From contig JAUIJL010000014.1 in the NCBI GenBank assembly GCA_030431255.1, forward strand, positions 124,001-188,000: a DNA stretch of 64,000 bases, in the 5' to 3' direction. Positions 18,671-25,763 of this stretch are shown here, piece after piece. A program made the translations under genes and the position numbers. The number at the start of each line of letters is the position of its first letter. The first letter of the stretch is position 1. The notes below the pieces were generated by a model. That model saw nothing but the letters and a program-made list of their open reading frames with translations, was not told where the DNA came from and made no database searches. Origin of the DNA: Thermoanaerobaculia bacterium. Its GTDB lineage: Bacteria; Acidobacteriota; Thermoanaerobaculia; Multivoradales; J023.

Positions 18671-20817
18671 GAGCTCGGCTCCAACTGAGGATCTGTGACG
18701 ATCAAGCTGCGGGACACCACGCACCATTGCGGCTCGCTCCCGGTGGGAGATCTCACGTCGACGCTTCGAGTGCCTCCACCGTAGGCGTAGAGGCGACAGA
18801 GCTCGCGCAGCGGGTGGCCGGTTTCTCCGGGATCCGATCGGGTGTTGGTTTGGCTCAGCATCTCAAAGCTCGCCGGCGCGTCGGTGACCATCAAACGCAG
18901 GTGCTCGAGACCTTCCGGCTTGTCTCCTTCCGTGGCCATGGCCCACGGGAACCGCTCGGGGCGGCTGAGAGTCAATCCTCGGTCCATTTGCAGAAAAGCG
19001 GCGAAATAGTCTTGCACCAGCCGTAGCTCTTGCCCGGGTCGCAATCGATATCCCTCGGAAGGGCGGTGGGGATCCAGCTCGTGGGGCAACAATAGGCCGA
19101 TGCTGAAGTCACAGCTGAAGTTGAGCAGGGAAACCCAGACCTCGACATCGTGGTGATTGGAAATCACCGCTTCGAGACCCTCTCCCCAGTGGAAGGTGGG
19201 CAAGCCGTCGCCGGGCGCGGTCTCGACATCGACGAAACCGCCGTCCTGATAGCGTTGGAGCCGCATCTCCACCTTTTCCGACCACGCATGGCCGACCCGT
19301 GGATGGCCGACCCGCGGATGCTCGATCGACAGCAGACCGCGATATCGGGCGACCTGCTCCAGACTGCGCACCCACGAGGAGATAGCGCCCCGTTCGGCGG
19401 CCTTGGCTCGAATGGGGGCGCTGCCGTCTTTGGCGACCGCGGCCCAAGTGGCCTTGTCCAGCGGACCGAGGGTGGGGCATGGATCGTCGTCGCCGACCTG
19501 TGAGCGCGGCGCCAAGCCGTGGACCAGGACGTCCGCGTCGCCGGGATCGTCGGCTTCTGTGATTTCGATCAACGGTGATGAGCTCAATCGTCGACGCAAT
19601 CGGCTTTCATTCAAGTCGGCATGATCTTGAATCTGAAGCGCGACCCGCAGCAGGGGTTTGGGGATGACCATCTGGCGGAGAAAGGCCCGCTGTCCTTCGC
19701 GCAGCTCCGTGTGGTTGCCGACCGCGCGGGCCATGGAGGAGCCCGCGGCCACGGACTCCACCACCAGCTCGGCGATCTCAGGCGCTGATTCCGGGTCTTG
19801 GGTAGTGGCCGAGCACAAGGTCCAGCGGCTGCCGACGGAAACTCCCTGGGCGGCCCCACCGCTTAGAACGAGGCGAGCCTGACGATCCGTCGCGGCATCT
19901 TCCGCCTCTGCGGCGTCGGCGCCTGCTGCCGGGTCAGAGTTACGGATGATCTCCTTGACCCGCAAATAGGAACGCGGACGATATTCGTCCGTGCCGAAAA
20001 GGATCTGATCCCACGGACCTTCGATCTGCGGGTGCTGGCTCGGGAAAAGCGCGCTGATCCGGGGCGCGATGGATTCGAAAAGGCCGCGCCACGTCATCCC
20101 GGGGCCGGGGTCCTTCAAAGCGCAGCTCAGGAAATAGCTGAACACACCGTGGGTGTAGGTGTCTCCATCGACGCTCACCCGATATTCCTTGGCTTTCTCT
20201 TCGGCCCGACAGGCGGCGAGCACCAGAGCCCGGCGCCGATCCTGGAGCAAACGGGCGGAGCTCTCCGCCAGCCGTGCCGCCCGTTCCACCAAGGCGTCGT
20301 TCGATAGGGCTTGCGAGGTATCCCGCTCGTCCTCGGGGACCTCGCGCACGGCATCCACAAAAGGATTCCGGGTCACCGAGCCGGAGTGGCAGCAATCGAA
20401 AATCAAGGTCAGATTCGGGGTCTTTGCATTGAGCTTGCGGATCCAATCGTTGACCTCGAGATCGTAAATGTCGCGATTTTCACCTCCATCGCCGTGGGGG
20501 GCGGGTCGCCCGCTGTCCGAAGGCACCAAAGACTCGACCCGCTGGCCACCCCGGATGGATCGCGAGCCGTGGCCGGAGTAGCACACCACCACGATGTCGT
20601 CCTTTTCGACCCGTTCCTCCAGCTCTTGGAATCCCTTCAGCACGGTCTCGCGGTCGATGGCGCCGTCGAAATAGGCGCTGACGTGATCGTCGGGAAATGC
20701 GTATCGATCCAGGAGCAGGGTGCCGATCTCGATGATGTCGTTGCGTGGACCGGCGAGGTCCTGCCCTTCAAGATGAGGATAGTCCTGAATACCAAATAAA
20801 AGGGCGTGCTTAGCCAT
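18667..20817 (-). CDS. Stand-alone caspase-family peptidase (C14, orthocaspase) with C-terminal effector-like region
   Basis: The 716-residue protein begins directly with the caspase strand MAKHALLFGIQDYPHLEG. The catalytic dyad is His83 in YSGHGS and Cys143 in DCCHSGS, so it should be active; bacterial members usually cut after Arg or Lys. The caspase domain occupies about residues 1-270. The rest has no signal peptide or membrane helix. It contains a beta-rich linker (residues 310-400) and a final domain (VEVWVSLLNFSCDFSIGLLLP...) that recalls DUF4384, a domain often fused to bacterial caspases. It is the first gene of the module, coupled to the caspase-STAND gene, and may be activated by it or may act with it. 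The promoter must lie in 20818-21035. Confidence 0.85.
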   Translation of the reverse strand: MAKHALLFGIQDYPHLEGQDLAGPRNDIIEIGTLLLDRYAFPDDHVSAYFDGAIDRETVLKGFQELEERVEKDDIVVVCYSGHGSRSIRGGQRVESLVPSDSGRPAPHGDGGENRDIYDLEVNDWIRKLNAKTPNLTLIFDCCHSGSVTRNPFVDAVREVPEDERDTSQALSNDALVERAARLAESSARLLQDRRRALVLAACRAEEKAKEYRVSVDGDTYTHGVFSYFLSCALKDPGPGMTWRGLFESIAPRISALFPSQHPQIEGPWDQILFGTDEYRPRSYLRVKEIIRNSDPAAGADAAEAEDAATDRQARLVLSGGAAQGVSVGSRWTLCSATTQDPESAPEIAELVVESVAAGSSMARAVGNHTELREGQRAFLRQMVIPKPLLRVALQIQDHADLNESRLRRRLSSSPLIEITEADDPGDADVLVHGLAPRSQVGDDDPCPTLGPLDKATWAAVAKDGSAPIRAKAAERGAISSWVRSLEQVARYRGLLSIEHPRVGHPRVGHAWSEKVEMRLQRYQDGGFVDVETAPGDGLPTFHWGEGLEAVISNHHDVEVWVSLLNFSCDFSIGLLLPHELDPHRPSEGYRLRPGQELRLVQDYFAAFLQMDRGLTLSRPERFPWAMATEGDKPEGLEHLRLMVTDAPASFEMLSQTNTRSDPGETGHPLRELCRLYAYGGGTRSVDVRSPTGSEPQWCVVSRSLIVTDPQLEPSS
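18668..18682 (-). promoter_or_regulatory. Coupled TTG start with GGAG ribosome-binding site
   Basis: On the minus strand GGAG (18682-18679) is followed by eight bases and then TTG (18670-18668), which shares two bases with the TGA stop of the upstream caspase gene (18669-18667). This decides the start of the caspase-STAND gene and implies translational coupling. Confidence 0.65.
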
Positions 20818-20978
20818 GTGCGATGTCTCCCTGCCAACGGTCGTGAGCCCTGAAATCTTGTCAGATCATTTGCCTGTGGGGAATCCGGCATTCCAGGAGC
20901 CGTCTAACCATGGAAACGGGAATGCAGGCTCAAAGGGGCCACGCTGCTGCCCATGGATGTGCCGTCGGCCTGGCCCCC

Positions 20979-20993
20979 TTTTCCAGGGGAAAA
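20979..20993. promoter_or_regulatory. Candidate operator in the divergent promoter region
   Basis: TTTTCC and GGAAAA form a 6-bp inverted repeat around AGG, inside the 218-bp region that separates the caspase operon (minus strand) from the plus-strand gene at 21036. An AAAGGGGCCA...TGGCCCCCTT pair also brackets this region. A regulatory role is only suggested by position. Confidence 0.3.
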
Positions 20994-21035
20994 CGTTCAG
21001 CTCCTTGAACCGATCACCTGCTCAAGGAGAGCCCG

Positions 21036-21254
21036 ATGTCGACCCTGCCCCCACGCCGATTCCTTCACATGCTCCATGCTCGACCGATGCCTCGCGCGGT
21101 GGTCGCGTTGCTTTTGGGCTTAGGCCTTCTGGGGGCCGCCTGGTTGACTCGCCTCGCGGTGGACGGTGCTCGGGATCACCTCCGCCAGTCGGCTGCGGTT
21201 GCTTCGTCGTCGCCCTTTGCCGAGCCCGGATCAACCCTGTCTTCTGATCCCTGA
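21036..21254 (+). CDS. Small single-pass membrane protein
   Basis: The 72-residue protein has a basic N-terminus, one hydrophobic helix (AVVALLLGLGLLGAAWLTRLAV, residues 21-42) and a short polar tail. AAGGAG precedes the ATG at a normal distance. The next gene starts 13 bp downstream, so the two are likely cotranslated. No homologue is recognised. It might anchor or modulate the acyl-synthase protein, but that is only inferred from adjacency. Confidence 0.6.
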   Translation: MSTLPPRRFLHMLHARPMPRAVVALLLGLGLLGAAWLTRLAVDGARDHLRQSAAVASSSPFAEPGSTLSSDP

Positions 21255-21267
21255 GGGAGGAGCCGCC

Positions 21268-22482
21268 ATGAACCTCGCCCAGAATGTGTCCGCCCAGAAC
21301 GTATCCTCCCAAAACGTGTCCGCTGTCCGCCAAGCAGCTGGGGACCTCCGAGCAGCCCGTGGACTACCCAGGGTCCACCGAGCCGAGAGCCGGCAGGAGC
21401 TGGAGGCGATCTACCGATTCCGCTATGAAGTCTATTTCCGAGAATTCGGTCGCTTGCTGGGCGAGCCCGACCACCAGCGCCGTTGGGTGAAAGACCACGA
21501 CGACGAGCTGCCCACCACCACGATTCTTTACACCGGCACTCCCGAGCGCATCACCTCCACGGTTCGTCTGCGCCACTGGCAGCCCGGACAAGTGCCGGAG
21601 CACGACGTCCATGAGCTGTCCATGGATCGCATTCCCGAGCTCGAATCGCTAGCCACCGCCGAAATCGGCCGATTGATGGTCCGCTCGTCCCGTCGGGGTC
21701 GTTTGCAGGTGGCGGCCTTGGTCCGCGCCGCCTACGAGATCTTGGTGGGTGAGCATCAATGCCTGCTGGTCTTCTGTTATTGCTCCCCGGGTTTGGCGCA
21801 TTTCTACCAACGCATCGCCATGCGCCCCTTCGGTGGACGCATGGTGGCGGCGCCGGACGGGGTCATGGTGCCCATGGTGTCGGTGACCTCCGATGTCGAC
21901 TACTACCGCCGAGTCGGCTCCTACCTGGCACCCATGGTCGAGCGTTTTTACGGCCCGGGCAAACTAGCGCCAGTGGACCTCGCGCCCTTCGCGAAGATCT
22001 TCGAAGACACCACCCTCGAGCTCGATACCGCCCGAGTCCGTCGGCTATGTGATCGGTATTTGCACGTGCCCGACCGGTCGTCGAGCCAGGGTCTTTGGCG
22101 CTCAGCCTTCTTCAACTCATTGAAAAGCACCGAGCTCGACGACCTATTGAGCAGCGCCTTGGTGCTCGAAGTCGAGCCGGATGTGGTCGTGACCCGTCGA
22201 GGGTTTTGCGAAGACGAGCTCTACGTGGTCCTGGAGGGGGATTTCGGCGGCTATGGTGTGGGTGATTGCTTCGGCGAAGAAAGCCTGCTCAACGCCGACG
22301 GGCGGAGACGGCACACGATTCGATCGCAGACCGCGGGTCGGCTTCTGGTGATCCGGGGCCGCTGCGTGCAAAAAGTCTTGCGACGTCGGCCCGAGCTGGC
22401 GGTGGCCCTTCGGGGATTGCCTGCAACGTGGCGGCGTCAGCCGGACGGTGATGGGGACGCGCTTGCTCGGAACCTCTTCTGA
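21268..22482 (+). CDS. N-acyl amino acid synthase-like GNAT fused to a cyclic-nucleotide-binding domain
   Basis: I choose the ATG at 21268, which follows GAGGAG; earlier in-frame starts would overlap the upstream gene. The product has 404 residues. Residues 40-225 resemble the FeeM/LuxI-like acyl-transfer GNAT fold, with IYRFRYEVYFREFGR at 48-61 and EIGRLMVRSSRRGR at 132-145. These enzymes transfer an acyl chain from acyl-ACP to an amino acid or similar amine. Residues 285-380 are a cyclic-nucleotide-binding domain (GFCEDELYVVLEGDF, GDCFGEESLL, RRRHTIRS). The fusion suggests an acyl-product signal synthase that is allosterically gated by cAMP or a related ligand. Substrate and ligand are not determined by the sequence. 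Residues 4-19 are three copies of AQNVS-type units. Confidence 0.75.
   Translation: MNLAQNVSAQNVSSQNVSAVRQAAGDLRAARGLPRVHRAESRQELEAIYRFRYEVYFREFGRLLGEPDHQRRWVKDHDDELPTTTILYTGTPERITSTVRLRHWQPGQVPEHDVHELSMDRIPELESLATAEIGRLMVRSSRRGRLQVAALVRAAYEILVGEHQCLLVFCYCSPGLAHFYQRIAMRPFGGRMVAAPDGVMVPMVSVTSDVDYYRRVGSYLAPMVERFYGPGKLAPVDLAPFAKIFEDTTLELDTARVRRLCDRYLHVPDRSSSQGLWRSAFFNSLKSTELDDLLSSALVLEVEPDVVVTRRGFCEDELYVVLEGDFGGYGVGDCFGEESLLNADGRRRHTIRSQTAGRLLVIRGRCVQKVLRRRPELAVALRGLPATWRRQPDGDGDALARNLF
21278..21322 (+). repeat. Three 15-bp tandem repeats at the start of the acyl-synthase gene
   Basis: CCCAGAATGTGTCCG, CCCAGAACGTATCCT and CCCAAAACGTGTCCG lie in frame and encode AQNVS, AQNVS and SQNVS. Slippage here would change the N-terminal length in steps of five residues without breaking the frame. 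Confidence 0.7.
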
Positions 22483-22511
22483 ATAAGGCTCGTCGGCGAA
22501 TGGTTCTCGCT

Positions 22512-22760
22512 TCAGTCTAGGTGTTTTTGTAGCCCGAGGTGCATTGCTACCTCACGAATTGCTTCGCGAGCGTCCCGTCCGTCCTTCCTTTCGATTGCGG
22601 CAATCGTCTCGTCCCAGGCCTGGCCACGTTCAAGGGTCAGGGCGATATTTTCGGGAAATTCTAAGCCCATAAAAGTGATCGTAAATCGGAGTCCTTGGAG
22701 ATGCAACGCTTGCGAACAGATGGATTCATTGCGAAAGCACTCTCTGGACCGCCTTTCCAA
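22512..22760 (-). CDS. Short hypothetical protein at the end of the lasso operon, possibly an FCD-domain remnant
   Basis: The 82-residue frame overlaps the end of the kinase gene by 35 bp if read from 22760; an internal ATG at 22670 would avoid the overlap and give 52 residues. The C-terminal part (AWDETIAAIERKDGRDAREAIREVAMHLGLQKHL) resembles the last helices of GntR-type FCD domains, but no DNA-binding domain is present. It could be a decayed regulator or a chance frame. It is not similar to lasso B1 (PqqD-like) or B2 (transglutaminase-like) proteins. Confidence 0.35.
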   Translation of the reverse strand: MERRSRECFRNESICSQALHLQGLRFTITFMGLEFPENIALTLERGQAWDETIAAIERKDGRDAREAIREVAMHLGLQKHLD

Positions 22761-23685
22761 CGTCCGGTGATTTCGGATAGGTCAGCTCGAGAACGCGGAT
22801 TCGATTCACCACCTCTGCCCAGTGATCGAGCAGCCGACCGGCCAAGGACGGATCGAAGAGGTTGACCGCGATGGTTTGACCGAGCAGCGCGGCGACGGAT
22901 TCGCTCGGTGAGAGGGGACGTCCCTGGACGTTTTCACCGGCGGCTGTGGGTTTGAGCAAGCAGATCTGAGTCAGCGGTAGGGTGGAGGGTAGGCGGGCGA
23001 TGGCTTGGCGTTGGGCTGCCGGCAGACCGAGGTGGGCGATTTCGGGGGAGATGCGGATCTCCGGCTCGCCTCCTTCTCGGTCCATGGCGGGCTCGGATAT
23101 CGGCAAGACGGGGAAGACGTCGTCGGCGACCTTGGGCCAGCCGAGCTCGGCCAAGAGGCTCACCAATGTGGATTTGCCGGCTCCGGACTCACCGATGAAG
23201 GCGACCGCTCCCCCAGGCGTCAGCGCTGCGCTGCCGTGGAGGCAGAAGATGCCCCGATGAGCCAGGGCTGAGCACAGGGCAGGGCCGTGCATCCAAGCGT
23301 TTTGCTCGGCGGCCGGTATGGTTTGGTCGAGCTGCCATTCCACCAGATCCCCATCGGTCGTGATCGCCACGGTACCGCCCTCGAAGGCCAAGAGGTCGAG
23401 CCCTCGGCTCCGGTAGCAGGCGAGCTTCCACGGACGCTCGCAGACCCAGACATCGTTTTGAAAGCGGGGTGCTTGCTCGGGCCGCCAATGGTGCTCGGGA
23501 ATGGTTTGGGGGGAATCGAGGAGTGGGACAGCGGGCGGATCTTGCTCGGGATCTTTGAGGTGTAGGGGCTCGAGACCGAGCACTTCTTGGTCGGAGATCA
23601 GGCGACCGGCGGCGAATCGATAGATGAAATAGGAAGTATGTTCGTGGACATGGCCGCGGCGTCGCAGCCAAATGGGCGACATCAC
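22726..23685 (-). CDS. HprK-like kinase of the lasso-peptide locus
   Basis: The 319-residue protein starts at GTG 23685, or at the next codon (ATG 23682), overlapping the precursor stop as GTGA. The C-terminal half has the HPr kinase/phosphorylase core: LHGSAAL, Walker A GESGAGKST at 165-173, then VADDVFPV with Asp188 and Asp189. HprK-like proteins of this length are known lasso-peptide kinases (PadeK/ThcoK type) that phosphorylate the C-terminal Ser of the precursor. The precursor here ends in Thr, which could be the target. The N-terminal part (residues 1-140) is divergent. It lacks the HPr-binding context and no PTS genes are near, so a peptide-tailoring role is favoured over carbon control. 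Confidence 0.75.
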   Translation of the reverse strand: MMSPIWLRRRGHVHEHTSYFIYRFAAGRLISDQEVLGLEPLHLKDPEQDPPAVPLLDSPQTIPEHHWRPEQAPRFQNDVWVCERPWKLACYRSRGLDLLAFEGGTVAITTDGDLVEWQLDQTIPAAEQNAWMHGPALCSALAHRGIFCLHGSAALTPGGAVAFIGESGAGKSTLVSLLAELGWPKVADDVFPVLPISEPAMDREGGEPEIRISPEIAHLGLPAAQRQAIARLPSTLPLTQICLLKPTAAGENVQGRPLSPSESVAALLGQTIAVNLFDPSLAGRLLDHWAEVVNRIRVLELTYPKSPDVGKAVQRVLSQ

Positions 23686-23876
23686 GTGCCGGGAGGTTTG
23701 GGTGCGAAACCACTCTTCCGGGTGAACGGGTCGAGGCTGTCACCCACGCCGGCGGACACTCCCATGGTCACCTTCTTAAGATCTCCATGAAGCACCAGCT
23801 CCGGCGGTTGGTACGTTCGTTTCTTTTTGGACGTCGCCGGTGAGGCAATATAGGTAGGGTCCTTCGAAAGGCTCAT
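23682..23876 (-). CDS. Lasso-peptide precursor
   Basis: The 64-residue product starts at ATG 23876, whose ATGA overlaps the stop of the cyclase gene. The leader contains Y22-x-x-P25-x-L27-x-x-x-G31-x5-T37, exactly the signature recognised by lasso B1 proteins, with Thr at position -2. Cleavage after Met38 would release a 26-residue core beginning GVSAGVGDSLDP and ending FAPKPPGT. Gly1 and Asp8 of that core are spaced for the usual eight-residue macrolactam ring. Phe13 and Phe19 (FTRKSGF) are plausible bulky plug residues, and the final Thr26 is a possible phosphorylation site for the adjacent kinase. The gene is embedded between cyclase and kinase with four-base overlaps at both ends. The assignment rests on motif and context and is strong. 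Confidence 0.88.
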   Translation of the reverse strand: MSLSKDPTYIASPATSKKKRTYQPPELVLHGDLKKVTMGVSAGVGDSLDPFTRKSGFAPKPPGT

Positions 23877-25732
23877 CCGATGGCTCCTGAGGGCAAGGGG
23901 GACTCTTGTGATGGGTTGGAATGGTTGAGGCTCCGCCGGTGACGGACCCAAAGCTCTAGGCAGATGCTGCGCCAAAGGACGACCCACGCCGGGCCGTCTT
24001 GCAGGCTCGGCAGGGTGTTTTCGTAAGCGTTCTGAAGCCACACGGGGTCGACGAATGGGCGATGGGCGGCGTCGGCGTGGCCGATGAGATCCAAGACCGC
24101 ATCCCTCTCGGCTTCGAGCAGACCCTTAGCGCAGAGGGAAATCAAGCTGCTGACGCGGCGTCGAGCCCGGACGGATTCCGGCAGCCGACCGCGCATGGCT
24201 TCTCGCAGAAGCCATTTGGTCCAGCCCGGACGAAAGAGCAGGTGCGCGGGCAGGCCCCACATGAACGCGGCGAGCCGATAGTCGCGGAAGGGTCGACGCA
24301 GCTCGATGCCGTCGCGCGAGCTGTGGCGAGACTCCAACACCACGGGGCGGGCGCCCTCGGCGCTCAAGAAGGTGTCGGTTTGTTCCGGGCGCCCTGCCGC
24401 AGAGTGATGCTGTCCGACATCGGGGGCTGCCCGTCGATGCCGGGCCGCCAAGTGGGAGAGCCCGCTGCGCAAACCCAAGGGATATCTCGAACGGGCCGCC
24501 CGTGGACCGTGGCGCAACAACCAGGACATCGCCGGTGCCACACCATCGGCGTCGATCCATTCCGTCAGCCAGCGAGAGCTGCCGGCGAAGAGCTCGTCGC
24601 CGTATTCGCCGGTGAGCATGACGTGGCAACCCCGCTCCGCGGCCGCTCGATAGGCGCGACGGCGCAGCTCGCGATAAGGGCCTTCGTACGGGCCGTTGGG
24701 GTCGGTCGCCCAGGTTTCGGGCCGACGCAGGGACCAGCCGTCGTCGCCGACGATCTCGTGGAGCTCGATGGGCAACGCTTCCTTCATGGCATGGATATAC
24801 GTGCGCTCGTCGGCCCTCGGGTGGTGATCGAAAACCCAGGAGAAAGCTTGAGGGCGAGCGGAGCCACCGAGACCTCCACCGAGACCTCCACGGGGGCTCG
24901 CCATGGCTGCCACGGAGGTGGAGTCGAGCCCGCCGCTCATCAGGACGGCCGTCGGCCGCTCGGGGTCGCAGCGATGGTCGACCGCCCGCTGGAAACGCTC
25001 GCGGAAGGCTTCGACATAGTCGGATTCCGAATAACTGTCCAGGCATTCCGGACGCCAAGCGTCGAGGTCGTTGAAGCGCGCTTTGTCGGGGGTGACGATC
25101 AAGACTTGGCCCGGCAGGAGCTCTCGAACGTGGCGGAAGAAGGTGGAGCCTTCGGGGGTGGGTCGCAGCTCGCACCACGCTCGGAGAGTTTCTTGGTCTA
25201 GGGCGTCGTCCACCGCTGGGTGGCAGGCCACCGCGGACGGCTCCGAGGCGATCACCAAGAGGTCTCGGCTCAGGTGATAGTAGAGGGCGCGACCGCCGAA
25301 ACGATCTCTGACGGCGGTGATGCGTTGCTCGAAGGGCTCGACCACCACCGCGACAAAGGGGCCGAGCAAGTGTTGCCACGCCCCTTGACCCCAACGGCGC
25401 CATGCCGCGTCCGCGAGATCGCTGGGGTCGGCTCGCGGCCCGAGGTCCAGCTCACGGCGGAGCTCGTCGGCATTTTCCAGCCGTCCGTCGAAGAACAAAC
25501 GACCCGCTGAAGCCGGGCTATTCGCCCCCCGGATCGACGCTTCCCTCAGCGAGCGATTCTCCGTGCACCAGCAGGCTCGGCCCAGGCTTTCGAAGCGACA
25601 CGACGACGGATCGACCGACGGTGGCAAAGCCAAAGCTTTGAAGACACGGTCGACCGCCGGCGCGCTCTCGATGGAGCCGGCGCGGGCGTTGTCGACGTCG
25701 CCGCGGGTGAAGGTCAAGGCTATGGCTGCCAT
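23873..25732 (-). CDS. Lasso-peptide cyclase (asparagine-synthase family)
   Basis: I choose the ATG at 25732, which follows GGAGG, giving 619 residues; the longer frame to 25975 adds low-complexity sequence inside the neighbouring gene. Residues 1-240 are a class II glutamine-amidotransferase-like domain without the N-terminal catalytic Cys (the protein starts MAAIALTF), as in lasso cyclases. The synthetase domain holds the ATP-pyrophosphatase loop SGGLDS at 266-271 and VMLTGEYGDELFAGSS further on. The expected reaction is adenylation of the Asp8 side chain and closure of the amide with Gly1. The stop codon overlaps the precursor start (ATGA). It begins 31 bp after the giant C25 gene, so it is either read through from there or uses a promoter inside that gene. 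Confidence 0.85.
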   Translation of the reverse strand: MAAIALTFTRGDVDNARAGSIESAPAVDRVFKALALPPSVDPSSCRFESLGRACWCTENRSLREASIRGANSPASAGRLFFDGRLENADELRRELDLGPRADPSDLADAAWRRWGQGAWQHLLGPFVAVVVEPFEQRITAVRDRFGGRALYYHLSRDLLVIASEPSAVACHPAVDDALDQETLRAWCELRPTPEGSTFFRHVRELLPGQVLIVTPDKARFNDLDAWRPECLDSYSESDYVEAFRERFQRAVDHRCDPERPTAVLMSGGLDSTSVAAMASPRGGLGGGLGGSARPQAFSWVFDHHPRADERTYIHAMKEALPIELHEIVGDDGWSLRRPETWATDPNGPYEGPYRELRRRAYRAAAERGCHVMLTGEYGDELFAGSSRWLTEWIDADGVAPAMSWLLRHGPRAARSRYPLGLRSGLSHLAARHRRAAPDVGQHHSAAGRPEQTDTFLSAEGARPVVLESRHSSRDGIELRRPFRDYRLAAFMWGLPAHLLFRPGWTKWLLREAMRGRLPESVRARRRVSSLISLCAKGLLEAERDAVLDLIGHADAAHRPFVDPVWLQNAYENTLPSLQDGPAWVVLWRSICLELWVRHRRSLNHSNPSQESPLPSGAIG

Positions 25733-25763
25733 ATTCCCTCCGCGCGGCCGGGGCGGGGGAGCC

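Noticed and set aside
18671-18727. Upstream start of the caspase-STAND gene
   Set aside because: It would overlap the preceding gene by 61 bp with no ribosome-binding site; TTG 18670 with GGAG fits the caspase N-terminus better.
21166-21267. Earlier start for the acyl-synthase gene
   Set aside because: It would overlap the small membrane protein gene, lacks a ribosome-binding site and encodes an atypical N-terminus; ATG 21268 has GAGGAG.
24126-25403. Minus-strand open frame of 425 residues inside the cyclase
   Set aside because: It is a shifted frame with Arg/Pro-rich translation; the cyclase frame carries the catalytic motifs.
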